Assembly: GCA_027475525.1 (NCBI GenBank)
Contig: JAMWFC010000126.1
Span: 496,001-560,000 of the forward strand
DNA from: Macrolepiota albuminosa
Taxonomy: Eukaryota; Basidiomycota; Agaricomycetes; Agaricales; Agaricaceae
DNA length: 64,000 bases
Direction: 5' to 3'
The translations under genes were made by a program, and so were the position numbers. Numbering within the stretch: the stretch's first letter is position 1; every line of letters starts with the position of its first letter. This document shows, piece by piece, positions 47,931 through 60,700 of the stretch. The notes under the pieces were generated by a model, which was not told where the DNA came from, did no database searches, and saw only the letters and a program-made list of their open reading frames with translations.

Positions 47931-48411
47931 TTCAATTGATGATGGAAGCAAGGCCAACCGAGGTAAAAAGCACGTGTTCAAAATGGGATGGGAGCATCTA
48001 ATCTAATCGGGCTTTAGTAATTTTAATTGAGTTAGGCTTTTTTGAGCCTTCATCCTTTGTTGATTTGGTGTTTTCCACAGCCGAGATATGCCCAGGTGCA
48101 GCAATCAGACGTTTCATAATAGCAGCCCGTATCCACGAGTACGTACCCTCCAAATGGGTTCTTTGGCGTTACACGATTGATTTTTTCGAGTCAGCTCTAG
48201 AAATCTCCAAGCTTCTGCCGAAAAGAGTCCTTTTCAACAATTGCCGGAGAAATCCGAAACCGGGAGCTTCAGTAGACACAATTTGGAATTGCACCGCCAG
48301 TGTGACAATGTCTTGGATCGACGATCGACGAGCGTTACGTCATCCGTGCAATATATTTTGCGCCTTTGGACTCCGGAAGACCTCTTGCTTTCCTCTTTAT
48401 CCGACCGCCCA
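47931..48411. other. Divergent promoter region
   Basis: Separates the starts of the Cys-rich gene (minus) and the DUF6534 gene (plus). No exon is supported. Confidence 0.5.
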
Positions 48412-50388
48412 ATGACACACCCGCATGTTCCTTCTACGCTAGGCGCCTTGCTGCTCGGGGGGCTTGTTTCGACGATGTGTGCTACTTTTTACCCGCTATT
48501 TCTTGTCGCGACGTTCCTCAGATCTATATGTGCAGATTATCTGGGGGAGTGTCTGCACAATGCATACTCTACTTCAATAGCTATCCGGAGGACAAACGTC
48601 CGCTCAAGGTTCTTGTGAGTAATCGGCATTCTTCTTGATCTCACGCACAGTATGCACTAACCTGTTCTATGGATGGTCAGGCTATATTCATCTGGTCAAT
48701 CTTCATTCTCGGCCTGTACCAAACGTCGTTCCTGATGTCATTCAACCCAGGCTCGTCGATTTGCTTCAGACAGTATTCATCTGGGCCGGATTGTGGTATT
48801 ACCTGATTGAACATTTTGGAGACCGTCCTGCAATCAATACAACTCCATGGTGGGTTTGTTAGCCTGACGTCATTTTCCGCTCTCGTTTGACCACTATTTG
48901 TTAGGCCAGTTGCGGTACATCTTGTCCATGTCTATTTCTGACCGTTCCTGATATATTTTGACTAGTCTATAACCGTTTCAAGTGTGCGTTTATCATTGAC
49001 TCCCCTTTCCGAATCCTGTTCACACAGAGTAGACGGCGCTTACAGTCGCTGTTCATATGTACGATGATATGTTTGTTTATTACTCTCATCAACAACTGAT
49101 TGGTCCAGGTTTTATGCTTATCGAGTCTACATATGTCAGTCGTCACGTTTGAAAGCCATGCGTCGCTGATCGAAGGATATAGTGAGCAAGCGGCACTGGC
49201 TTCTGCCTTCCTTCATCGTACGTGTTCGTGGCTTTCTGCTGAATCGTATGCTCTAATGCGAGTAACGTAGGGCCTGTTATGCCTTGTTCGAGCAGGTAGG
49301 ATGCTGCATGATCTACCTCCCGGCCGTTTCTCAAATGTAGGTCTTATTCAGGCTTTGCTGGAGGTAATTTCATGCACTCTCTTGCAAATTTTGAGTTGTG
49401 ATCTGAATTATTTCTGCGTCGCAGCGGTTACATCTGCGTTGTAAGTTTATCTCTCACATGATTCCAATATCTACGGTCAGAATACGATGCTCAACACAAA
49501 GTTTCAGTGTAATATATCCCACCTATTCTTCATTCAGGGCACACCTAGGCGTAAGAAACTCTGTATTTATGTTTCTGCAGTATTGATGCTGTTTTACAGT
49601 GGATTTTTACGGTGGCACTTTCACTTCTGTTTGGGACGGATGTCATCGTGACAGCGTCTCTCATCTATCTTCTATATCACAGCCGCACGGCCACGATAAG
49701 GTTTGTAGAAGGGTGTTTAAATACTCTTCGCATTTCAACTGAAAATTTCGCAAGTCCTGTCAATAATACTCTGACATGGCTAGGTCAGTACACGTTGAGG
49801 ACAGGGATCGTCAACTGGTGAGTTTGAGTTACAATTCTGACATTGTACTGAATTTACTTCAAGTGCGGGTGCTCTATCGTCACTTATTTGTGTAAGCAGG
49901 TCTTGGTATTCCTAATCTTTCCTAACTCACGCTTTCAAAGTGGTGTATTATGTCACACAACCTAATTTTCTTGACCATCTTTTGGGCCATCGCAAAGCGT
50001 GAAGTTCCGTCTGGTTTCGTTTCTTCAGAGACGCTAACCTGATTACCAGTCTATGCCAACTCTTTTTTTGCTGCGTGAGCTTCCATAGAATATTGAAATA
50101 AATGTTGATCTCAAAGGTTTCAGGTTGAACGCTCGCGAGAGCTTACGTCGACGCAGTTCGCTCGTGCTTTCCGAATCCAATCCCTTACGAGAAATCCGGC
50201 TAAGTACCCGTACCTCTGACAGCATGAAATTCGCGCGCCCGAGATCAATCACAAAGTCGGCCTCTGTTCCACAACTCTCGGTGCGTCCTGGGTTGTTGTC
50301 ATTCCTCATATCCTCAATTTCTGTAGGCCTCGAAGGATTCGAGGTCGTCTCAATCAACCACGTCATCGATGTCTGGAGCTACAAATAG
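48412..50388 (+). CDS. DUF6534-type seven-helix membrane protein
   Basis: The gene starts MTHPHVPSTLGALLLGGLVS, the typical opening of this fungal family (a TLGALLIG helix). Later exons keep family landmarks in order: QCILYFNSYPEDKRPLK, a helix-rich middle split by many introns, VALSLLFGTDVIVTASLIYL with LLYHSRTATIR, then NNTLTWLGQYTLRTGIVNW. A short VYANSFFAA exon (donor GTGAGC at 50075) joins to LNARESLRRRSS in the final exon. The C-terminal tail is basic, Ser-rich and cytosolic-looking. I did not fix every exon edge between 48480 and 49600, and one or two helices there read poorly. The family is very abundant in agaricomycetes and its function is unknown; it is expected in a cell membrane. 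Confidence 0.75.
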
Positions 50389-51668
50389 CATTATCAGCAA
50401 CAGCTACCAATCTAAGTTATTACTTTCCTAGATTACTAATGATGCTTCGAATGGTCTGCATCATGTCCTGGAAACTCAACCCCTGTATACAGTCACACAC
50501 TAGATTATACCGTCCAACACCACGACTTACATTAGAAAATTAACACTCTCCGAAGTCAGTTACAATCCTGTTACTGTCTTATGTCAATTGAATTTTAAGC
50601 AGCACTTGCCAAGAAAGTAGCTAGAGTTTGAAAGCTCACAATCAGGCGACTCACTGTTTGACACAGGCTTGGTAAGGCAAAGAAAAACTTGAACTGTTCT
50701 TTAAAGCAGCATATCAGATGGGCTTCCATGGCCCAAGTAGTATTATCAGTGAATAGGAGCAAACTTGAGGTGCTTTTATTGATAATGTGTGTTACATTCA
50801 AAAGTGTAATATATATGCTCCTCCATATGTGCTTCTAAAGGAAAATATGAAAAATGGTCAAGTCCATAGAAAACGGAGAGTTTCCGTGGTGAAAATGGAT
50901 CAGTCCATTTGACATAATATAAGGTAATTGTCATCTATTCTTTAAAAATATATATTCCATGTAGGCTTGTTTACTATTTATATTTTATATTTACCAATTC
51001 TGTTACTAAAATTTATTTTATACCTAGTATTTTACCTTTTTAATAACATATCTCAAGAAAATGAGTCTGTAAGTTTTGATTTTGATACTTAATATCAACA
51101 TTGCTTATAAAAACATCTAGCTTCAAAATCAATTGTTTTTTCTTGTAAAAATCTTTTTTTACAATTTTAATTTCAAATTTTTCATTTCCATTTATATATT
51201 ATTTACATCTTTTGCTAAATTTCTTACCAATAAGCTGCTTGACTTGTGATCAGGCAATGAAGGTTTTACACTGGGTTTTCTGAAAGGGCTTACAGAGCTG
51301 GTCTTGGTCAAATCAATGTTTCTTTGTACCTGCTGATGTAATGAGAGTAGTGGTAGGTGGGTAGTGCAAAATTGTAATTAAGTTTTACTATCTTGTCTGC
51401 TAGACTTAGATCTCAGATTGTTCTCTGGGTATAGAAATCACATGTTTCATACAATTGAGTACTCTCATTGGCCTCATGAAATCTGGGATTCAATCTGAAA
51501 AAATAACAAAATCACTACTTTTTTTGTTATTATTAATAATGATTGCTCTTATATGAGCTCAATCTTTACCAGGTAAGTTTTAGGAGGGCTTCTGCAGCCT
51601 GTTCCAAACTCTGACATATGCATAATATGTTAGTAACATACTACTCCTGACACTGCCTACTGCTAAAT
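50389..51668. other. AT-rich stretch without gene
   Basis: CpG-poor, stop-rich, no recognisable domain; the left edge of the second transposon island. Confidence 0.5.
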
Positions 51669-52187
51669 TGTAAGGATGACTTCTAGAGGCTATGGCTCAG
51701 TCACACAGCTGGCAGAGGGAGATCCAAAGTGTATTAGAGTAGGTACTGACAATATCATAATAACTAGTCACCTGGCAGAGGAAGATCCAAAGAGAACAAG
51801 TCTAGGGATTTCCTATGCCAGGTTGGACACTTGTGGGGCTTTTAAAGCATGGGAAACAACTGTACAGTACAACAAAACCTTAAAAACTCAAAAGTTGACT
51901 AACCAAACAACTATGCAAACAAGGCAGGAAAACTCCGGACTTTGGAAGTCAGAAAGGCAAACTCCGGCTTATATAAGCAGTCTGTAAGTGGTGCTGAAGT
52001 GCTTACACTTGTCTGAATGATAGCTAAAGAACCAGAGCACCTCAAAGACTGAGAATAGTACTAACAAATAGTGTTGAAAGAATAGAAACAGCAAAATGAA
52101 AGAATAATAGAAGAAATAAGGAAATGAATGAAAGGAGAGTGAAGAAATAAGGAGTAGAAGAAGGAAGAAATGAGGAGTCCTCTGACA
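51669..52187 (-). repeat. Family A solo LTR, intermediate age, with target-site duplication
   Basis: 519 bp from TGTAAGGATGAC to AGTCCTCTGACA. TAAAT flanks both sides (51664-51668 and 52188-52192). Five of the seven CpGs found in young copies are TpG or CpA here; the two in CTCCGGAC and CTCCGGCT remain. Confidence 0.92.
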
Positions 52188-53339
52188 TAAATGTTAAAAT
52201 GGATTGAGTGAAATGATGTTGTAGGAGATAATTTTTTTAAAGTTGAATTAATTGAATTTCTTGTGTATGAATAATTTTTTAACAAGTTAATCTGTGCTGC
52301 TCACAATAAATGATTCCATAATGTGAATAACAATTGGTTTTTTTCTGATATAATGTTGAAATGCCTTAAATGATTATCACCCTGCTGCTTGGATGAGATG
52401 CAGGGCAACTTTCATTTCTGCCAGGAATGTAGCTCTACCTGCTCTCATAGATTGACTAGTGATAAATGCTGGAAAGAGCTTTTTCAAGCAGTTCATAAAA
52501 AACAAATTTGTGGGCTAGTTTTTGTTCTTAGTCAATCAAAGCTCCTTTTTCAAAAGGAACAATGCTGGCTAACTTCACATGTAAGCTGTAAATTATTTGT
52601 ATAGATTGGTAACATGATTATACTTGAGGATGATGACACTCAAAATAGATGTCAGATTTTTATGCAGAAAGAAGAAATTCAAAGTAATCTTTAAAAATTT
52701 TGGTGGATAAGTATTGATGGCTTTTCTATTATCTCTGAGCAACTTGTTGTCTGACTGGCAGAGTTTTTCTAGACAGAGCAGTTTATAAAAAGCAGTGAGA
52801 ACAAGAATAACAAAGAGAAGATCATCATAATTACTGGCATTTTCAATAGATTGGATAGTTTACAAAAAGTGATCTCTCAATAAGAGTAGCTTTTAATTGG
52901 AGACAATTCTATTCTATATAGCCTTCTAAAGTATTTTTAACTAGCATCAATGCTCATATCTCCTAGATATGCAGGTACAGTGGCTTAAAAAAGTTTCCTA
53001 ATATTTTATAGTTTTTGAAAGATAACATTGGCATGTATGAATTGAAGTGTCTAAAATTTAGAATGAATCATATAAGATACTATGGCATTTGTAGCTACAG
53101 ATTGCATCTGTGATTATGTAATTTGGATCAAAACTGATGGAGTAATGACTATTTCAAAATATTCACTTATTAGGACACTTTTTTGAGCATCTCTAACTTT
53201 GCAGGTTTATCTCTATCTTACTTAGAAATACAGAGTAAGTTGCATGTGAAAATATAAACAAAGTCATGTAACCATGTTTGGATATATTTGGGAGTCGTTC
53301 AAGCTAGGTTGAACCATATCTTGGCCTTCAACTACTATT
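52188..53339. other. AT-rich stretch without gene
   Basis: No domain recognised. Short open frames (for example 52389-52604) have no motif. Confidence 0.5.
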
Positions 53340-53705
53340 ATGAAAGTTACTTCTTCTGCACAATGCTTTGCTGTTGCTTCTTTTCTTGCTGAAAAGTATT
53401 CTCTGCACCAAATTGAGGCTAAAACTGGTCTAGGAATGTTTAGTATTGGGAGAATTGATAGAGAGTTAGAGGTGAACAAGGAAAACCATTTTAGAGGCTG
53501 TCCTGCTAAGCTTACTCCATATGATAAATAGGCTATTGTTTGACAAATCTCAGCTAGAAGACTTGATATAGCTGTCCAGGCCATCAATTTTATTAACAAC
53601 ATCATTTTCAACCCTGTCTCTCCTCAAATTGTTCAGAATGTGCTGATGAATGAGGAGTATTGTCACAATCCATCCACCAGCACGCTGATAATGCCTAAAA
53701 ATTGA
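53340..53705 (+). pseudogene. Tc1/mariner transposase N-terminal relic
   Basis: The text SSAQCFAVASFLAEKYSLHQ and IEAKTGLGMFSIGRIDRELE, then NHFRGCPAKLTPYDK, is the paired helix-turn-helix of a Tc1-like transposase. It continues after a stop with the second HTH (AVQAINFINNIIFNPVSPQ, then QNVLMNEEYCHNPST). The DDE catalytic half is missing. The copy is decayed by C-to-T changes. Confidence 0.75.
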
Positions 53706-54453
53706 TCAGTAGCAGCTATAGTTTATGGCTACTGACCAGTATACAGTGCATTGGGTCTGCTAAGTTTGAGGGACTTCTGGGCAGTTCCCAGAGAACAAGT
53801 CAGAAACAAGTTGAATAGCAAGTTTTGAGGAAAGTTAGTATTGTTAGTTGGTAAAAGATGTGTGGCAAGGGAGATGCACTAATAACAAAGTGCATCTGAA
53901 TGAAAGGAGGATGTAAATATGAGTAAGTGCAGCAAAAAACATGGCAAGAAAACTAGAAGCTTAGCAACAACTAAGCTGCATGATGCTTGCCATAGGTTCA
54001 AGGCATATAAGTTCTATAAGTGTAACTGCAGCAAGCAAGCTAAGAGTGCTCAGATGGTTGGCGACTATAAACTTAGTCAATGCAAAAGAAATCTGAACTA
54101 TGAAGTGAACTGAGGGGTAAACAGAATACTCTGTTCTTTTTAGTAGCTAGTGACAACAGTAAGTATTGATAGTAAAGATAAGTTCCTCATCACTAATTGG
54201 CTTAAGGGTCACCAAGAAGTAGTGAACTGTAAGGAATGTAATTAAACATCATGCATTAAACTAAATAATGAGAAATGAAACAAGAAAGCTGTCTGTTTGA
54301 CTAAGGGAGGGGCACCAAAGGATGTCAGGTGCCAGGGTACTTGCCAAGCTGTCTGTTACAAGTAAATGCCATTATGCTTAATTCATAAGCGCTGTTGTTG
54401 GCTAACTGTACCACGTGCTGATTGATTACTGCCACCTGTCAGTACTTGCCAGT
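53706..54453. other. AT-rich stretch up to the family B LTR
   Basis: A 64-codon Lys/Cys-rich frame at 53919-54113 has no recognisable family. The last five bases, CCAGT (54449-54453), should be one copy of the family B target-site duplication; the other lies outside the window. Confidence 0.4.
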
Positions 54454-54688
54454 TGTAACGAAGTTACAGGAATTGTGAGCTTAGTATTCACACTGCACAG
54501 AATCAGACCAGTCCGGTCTATTGACTATGAAGTACAAAACAAAAATAAGCTGCTTTGTAAGCAGCAGGGTAAACTAATTATATACTAATGTAAATAATAT
54601 TATATTATAATAAATATAATATAATATTTACTACTATACAGTAAGTAAAGCTATGTGGCCAACGCCACATAGTGGACTATGCTACACA
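54454..54688 (-). repeat. 3' LTR of family B
   Basis: 235 bp; on the minus strand it begins TGTGTAGCATAGTCC and ends CTTCGTTACA. The inverted relative is at 1-281. Confidence 0.9.
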
Positions 54689-54697
54689 CCCCCCAAT
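54689..54697 (-). promoter_or_regulatory. Polypurine tract of family B
   Basis: ATTGGGGGG directly before the LTR's TGTG on the minus strand, the expected plus-strand primer site. Confidence 0.7.
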
Positions 54698-54731
54698 CAG
54701 ACTGAGCTACGGTCTTGAGATAATACGACGG

Positions 54732-57700
54732 TCATGCCGTCGGTAAGTCTGGGATGGGGGCAATGGGAGAGTCTCCAGGCTCCCAGAATGGATCGGCAGT
54801 CGCATTGTCCATGTCGTAGTCGAGGAGTTCATCCTCGGGTGCGGGCGCATAGGACGTGCCCGAAGGCCCTGCTACTGGCAGGGAATTGTCATAGTCCCGG
54901 AGGGGGGACAGTGTGAGATTGGGGTTGATGGTCGACCCCGGGACAGGTGGTTGGGGATCAGGCAGATCCTGTAAGGGCGACCTCTAGAGGCTGTGGCTCA
55001 GTCACACAGCTGGCAGAGGGAGATCCAAAGTGTATTAGAATATATACTGACAATATCAAGGTAGCTACTCACCTGGCAGAGGGAGATCCAAAGAGAACAA
55101 GTCTGGGGATATTAGAATATATACTGACAATATCAAGGTAGCTACTCACCTGGCAGAGGGAGATCCAAAGAGAACAAGTCTGGGGATCCCTATGCCAGGT
55201 TGGACGCTTCTGGGGCCTCTGAAGCGTGGGAAACAACTGTACAGTACAACAAAACCTTAAAAACTCGAAAATTGACTAACCAAACAAGTGTGCAAACAAG
55301 GGAGGAAAACTCCGGACTTTAGAAGTCAGAAAGGCAAACTCCGGCTTATCTAAGCAGCCTGGAGCGGTGCTGAAGGGCCCACACTTGTCTGAGTGATAGC
55401 TAAAGAACCAGAGCACCTCAAAGGTTGAGAATAGTACCAACAGATAGTGTTGAAGAAGTAGTAACAGCAAAGATAGCTAAAGAACCAGAGCACCTCAAAG
55501 GTTGAGAATAGTACCAACAGATAGTGTTGAAGAAGTAGTAATAGCAAAATGAGAGAATGGTAGAAGAAATAAGGAAGTGAATGAAAGGAGAGTGAAAGAA
55601 ATAAGGAGTGAAAGAAGAAAGGAATGAGGGGTCCCCTGACATCACCCCCCCTCTAGAGTGCGGCGTCTCGACGTGCTGGATAGAAGTAGTTCTGGATGGC
55701 CTGGTCTACTTTGGAAAGAGAATAGAGGCCTCTGATTGCCCGAGGAGCATCAGGATGCTGTTGATAGAATTCCCGGACCAAGGCAGGGGCATGGACATTC
55801 TCTTGTGGCTCCCAGGAAACGTCCTCGATGGATGCTGTTGATAGAATTCCCGGACCAAGGCAGGGGCATGGACATTCTCTTGTGGCTCCCAGGAAACGTC
55901 CTCATTCCATAGCCCTTCCACTTGACCTTGAACTGAAGCTTATTCCTAAAGAGTCGGCTGTCTAGGATCCGCTCCACTTCATACTCTTCTTGGTTGTTTA
56001 CCAGAACTGGTGGTGGAGGTGGCTGTGGACGTCGACCTGGAATTGGATCCTCTGGGGCTGGAGAAAGCTTCACCACATTGAAGACTGGATGGAGTCGACT
56101 CATTCCACTAGGCAGCTTGAGTCGATAGGCAAGTGGGCCTACCTGTCTTACTATAGGGAAGGGGCCTAGACGACGGTGAGAGAGCTTCTGAGAAGGTCGG
56201 GTAGTGGCAATGTCAGAGGCATCCAGGTAGACTCGATCTCCAGGCTTGTACTTGGGGGCTGGAGTTCGTCCACGATCGTAGTAGCGGGCCATGTCATCCT
56301 TTGCCTTAGCTAAAGCTGCCTTGGCCTCCTCCTGGGCTGCCTTCATCCGATCTATGAACTCATTGACAGCTTCATTCTCTGAAGGTCGTCCACGAGGCTC
56401 AAATCCCATCCGAGGATGTCGACCAGTATCTAGAAGGAAAGGAGACATCTGGGTGGCAGCGTGTACACGGTTGTTGTACTGGAACTCTGCCTCTGGTAAT
56501 AGATCGTCCCAGTCATCCTGTCGTTCATTGCAGAAGAGCCGGAGATACTGTTCTAGCTCCTGGTTGACACGCTCAGTCTGGCCATCAGACTGGGGGTGGT
56601 AGGCTGTGGAGGTGTGGAGTTTGACATGGAGGAGGCGATACAGTTCTCTCGTAAACTCTGCCACAAACTGAGGTCCGCGGTCTGAGACATAAGCATCTGA
56701 CAACCCATGGAGCTTCCAGACATGCTTCCGGTACAGATTGGCAGCGCCCATGGCTGAGCAAGTAGTGTGTGTTGGAATAAAATGAGCACGCTTGCCACAG
56801 AGATCCACTACCACCATGATCGCATCATATCCATGAGAATCAGGTAACTCAACAATGAAGTCTACCGAGGCCACACTCCAACGCTCAGCTGGGATAGGCA
56901 ATGGATGAAGCTGTCCCATAGGAGGCTGACGACGAGGCTTAGTCCGAAGGCAAAGATCGCAGGTGGAGGTGTAAGAGCCAATATACCGTGACATTTGAGG
57001 CCACCAGTAATTCCGCGAAACCAGCTCCAGTGTCTTCCATCTGCCAGGATGTCCTGCAACTCGAGAGTCATGATGCTGCTCCACAATCCGCCTCCGGAGG
57101 TCTGGCAGGTTGGGAACATAAATGCGTCCCCGGAAGGTGAGAAGACCATTCTCCAGAGACCACTCGTCGGTGCGGACAGACTTCACTCCAGCTTTCTCTC
57201 GAGCATGCAAGGCCATGGCAGCCTTGGCTACCAGATCTTCTTGGGCACCCTCCCGGTTACCTCGTCGGATGTCTCGAAGGATGCTCACTTCTTCTCCCTG
57301 GCCAACCACACCTTCTAGAGCACGGATAGCAAATAGTTCTGGCTTCAGAAGTACAATATTGTCATTGTCACTAGCTCCTGAACCATGGTCTGCTCGCCTA
57401 GAAAGCGCATCTGGCTTACCCATGCTCCGTCCCGGTTTGTGATGCAGAGAGAAGTCGAAGTTGGCCAGATACAAGGACCATCGAGCCTGTCGGCGGTTGA
57501 GTTTCTTGGCCGTCCGAAAGTACTCTAAGTTCTTGTGATCAGTCCACACCTCGAATTTATGCCTGGCACCCTCAAGGAAATGTCGCCACTCCTCAAATGA
57601 CCGAATAATAGCTAGCATCTCCTTATCATGGATCTCATAATTCCGCTCCACGGCATTGAGACTCTTGGAGTAGAAGGCCACAGGATGCCACTTACCATCC

Positions 57701-60700
57701 TCCCTTGACTGTTGAGAGAGAACGGCCCCAGTAGCAAAATCTGAGCTATCAGCTTCGACACGGAAGGGAGAGTCATCATCTGGGAATATAAGGACAGGCT
57801 TTGAAGTGACCGCCTGTTTGAGGGCATCAAAGGCTGTCTGCTGTGCTGCATCCCAGTGCCAAGGAGTGTCCTTAGTGGTGAGATCGAAGAGGGGCCGGGC
57901 ATGGTGTGAGAAATCCTGAATAAACCTCCGGTAGAAGTTGGTAAAACCCAGGAAGGCCTGAACCTCCTTCTTGTTCTTAGGCTCTGGCCACTCCGCTACA
58001 CCAGCCACCTTGACTGGGTCCATCTCAGCCATTCCATGAGAGATGATCAGTCCAAGATATTCAACCTTAGTCTGCTCAAACTCACACTTCTCTGGCTTAA
58101 GATAGAGCTGGTGCTGGCGAAGACGTTCCAGTACGATGCGTGTAATCCGACGATGCTCCTCTAGAGTCTTGGTATAGATGAGAATATCGTCGAGGTATAC
58201 ACACACAACACCTTCCGCTATGAGGTCTCGGAAAATGTCGTTCATCATGGTCTGGAAGGTGGCAGGGCTATTAGTGAGGCCAAAGAACATTACCAGAGGT
58301 TCAAAGAGTCCACGATTTGTTCGGAATGCTCCCTTCCACTCATCCTATTAGTGAGGCCAAAGAACATTACCAGAGGTTCAAAGAGTCCACGATTTGTTCG
58401 GAATGCTCCCTTCCACTCATCTCCTTCTTGATGCGCACATTGTTGTAGCCCCAGCGGACATCCAACTTGGTAAAGTAGCGCGCACCTCGGAGGTTGTTGA
58501 CAAGCTCTGAAATGAGTGGTAAGGGGTAGCGATTCTTCACAGTCATCGCATTCAAGACTCGGTAGTCCTGAACCAGACGTAGAGATCCATCCTTCTTCTT
58601 AATAAAGAAGACTGGAGAGGCCATCGGAGACTTTGAGGGACGGATGCGACCAGAGTCTAAATTCTCCTGCAAAAAGGCATCAAGCTCATCCTGTTCTCTG
58701 GGAGAGAGTGGGTAGACCTTGCAGCTAGAGGGCTCAGCATTGGGTGTAAGCTCAATTGCATGGTCCCACTGCTTACGCTCTGGCAGGGAGTCAAATGATG
58801 CCTTAGAGAAAACATCCTCAAAGTCTTGCAGGTGATGAGGAACCGCATCTCGGAACGACTTAGGAGCAGAGTTGGCAGCAAATGCCTGAGCTAGCCGCTG
58901 GGAGGTAGTTTGGCTAGCTCTGATCTCTGCTACACTTGGTGGAGGTCGTAACATAGTTGCATAAATCCTATCACCTGTCTCGATAGCCTCGTCTGGAGAC
59001 TCTGGGTCAGGAGCGCATCCAAATTCACCCTCGCGTCCATCTTCCATCTGGGCTTCACTCGCTACACCTCGAACGTCCTCATAGAGGGCCTCTCTATAAG
59101 GGAACGCCAAGGGAGGAGGATCCAGTAGGTCAAGGTCTGCAAAGGGGAGGTGTCCAACTCGGCAAGCCCGGATAGCGGCACGCTCACGGACTGACTCTCT
59201 GCGCTCCTCTCTCACTTCCTTAGCACATGTGGAACACCGTCGAGGGCAGCGGCTCATGCTCACCTTACCCTTGGCCCAGTCAATCTCAGGATTGTGATCA
59301 CGCAGCCAGGAGAACCCAAGTATCATGTCCTGCTTTCCTAGGCTGGTAACTGCAAAGACTGCACGCTCAGAATGAGTCTGATAACGAAGGACTAAATCCA
59401 CCACTGAGCGGATGGATCCAGCTTCATTGAGCGTACCGTCAATGTTATAGACTGGAATAGGGTGAGAGAGGGGGCGGGTAGTGAGCCGGTGTTGTTCCAC
59501 ATAACGGGTGTCTAGGAAGAGTCCAGTAGCACCACTGTCCAAGAGAGCTATGACGCTTCGAGTCTGCTGAGTGTCAGTTGTCTCAATCTCCACATTCAGA
59601 CGCAGAGAGTTGGGAGAGGGAGTAGAAGCAACAACATAGCGACGGGGAAGGCGTCGTTCCCAAGCTGGGACACGTGGTCGTCGGACAGGAGAAGGAGAAG
59701 AAGAAGTCTTAGCTGAGGCTTGGACCAAGGGGGTATTTTGTACGTCGGAGGGGGTGCTTACAGTTTCAGTCAGAGAATCAGGAGTAGGGAGCGATACATT
59801 AGAAGACTCTACTGATTGACATGTAAACTGATTAGCACCAGGCGGCGGAGGCGTACAACTCATCCGTCGCTCTATTGAAAACCCTCCCCTGCCGAACCAA
59901 AGGACCCATCCGATGGTTCTGCTACAGCTTCCACAGGACCCAAGGACTCCTCCAAGGGTTCTGCTTCAGTCTGTACATCTGGGGAGGGGTTTCCTCGAAC
60001 ATCTCGGGCAGCAAGGAGCTGGAGAAGGAGCTCCTCCTGCTCTGAAGCTGAGAGATAGCGCACCTCTAACCCCTGGGGACAATACCGAGCGAAGTGACCA
60101 GGCTTTCCACAGCGACGGCAGAGGAGAGGAAGGGAGGAACGTTGACGAGAGGCATCAACATCCATAGGTACTCCAAAAGGAAGAGGACGTGCTGCAGGTA
60201 CCTGAGCTGGGGGTGGAGTGCGAAATGGAAGGGAAGGCTGGATGGGATGACGAGCAGAAAAGGATGCCTGTGGAGTGGAGCGAGGGGCAGTTCCACGGTG
60301 GAGCTCACGTCGTAACTCCATGAGCTGCCACTGATCACGTGCTACCTGATACCAGGTCTCGATACTCGTGTCATCAGGTCGTCCCTCAGCCATGCTGTCG
60401 ATCCGATCCATGAGAGAGGGAAGGAGGCCATCTCGGAAGGTGAGACAGAGCTGAAGACCATCCGGATAACAGGCCTGTTCAGCAAGAGCTCTGAAGGAGT
60501 CGATGTACTCATCTAGGGTCCGCTTCCCCTGCCCATATCGATGAGGATCTCGGAGAGTGAGGGCTGCCACCTTAGCAGGGTCCAAGGGGAAGAACTCTGT
60601 CCGAAACTCCTTCTCAAACTGATCCCAACTTCCAAAACTCTCTACTCCTCCAGGACGTCGAAAGACTCGTAGCGCGTATGTTGAAGCTCGCCCAGACTTC

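Larger units (their letters stand above)
54970..55641 (-). repeat. 3' LTR of family A, carrying two 77-bp duplications
   Basis: Duplications 11 and 12 lengthen it by 154 bp compared with the 5' copy. Confidence 0.93.
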
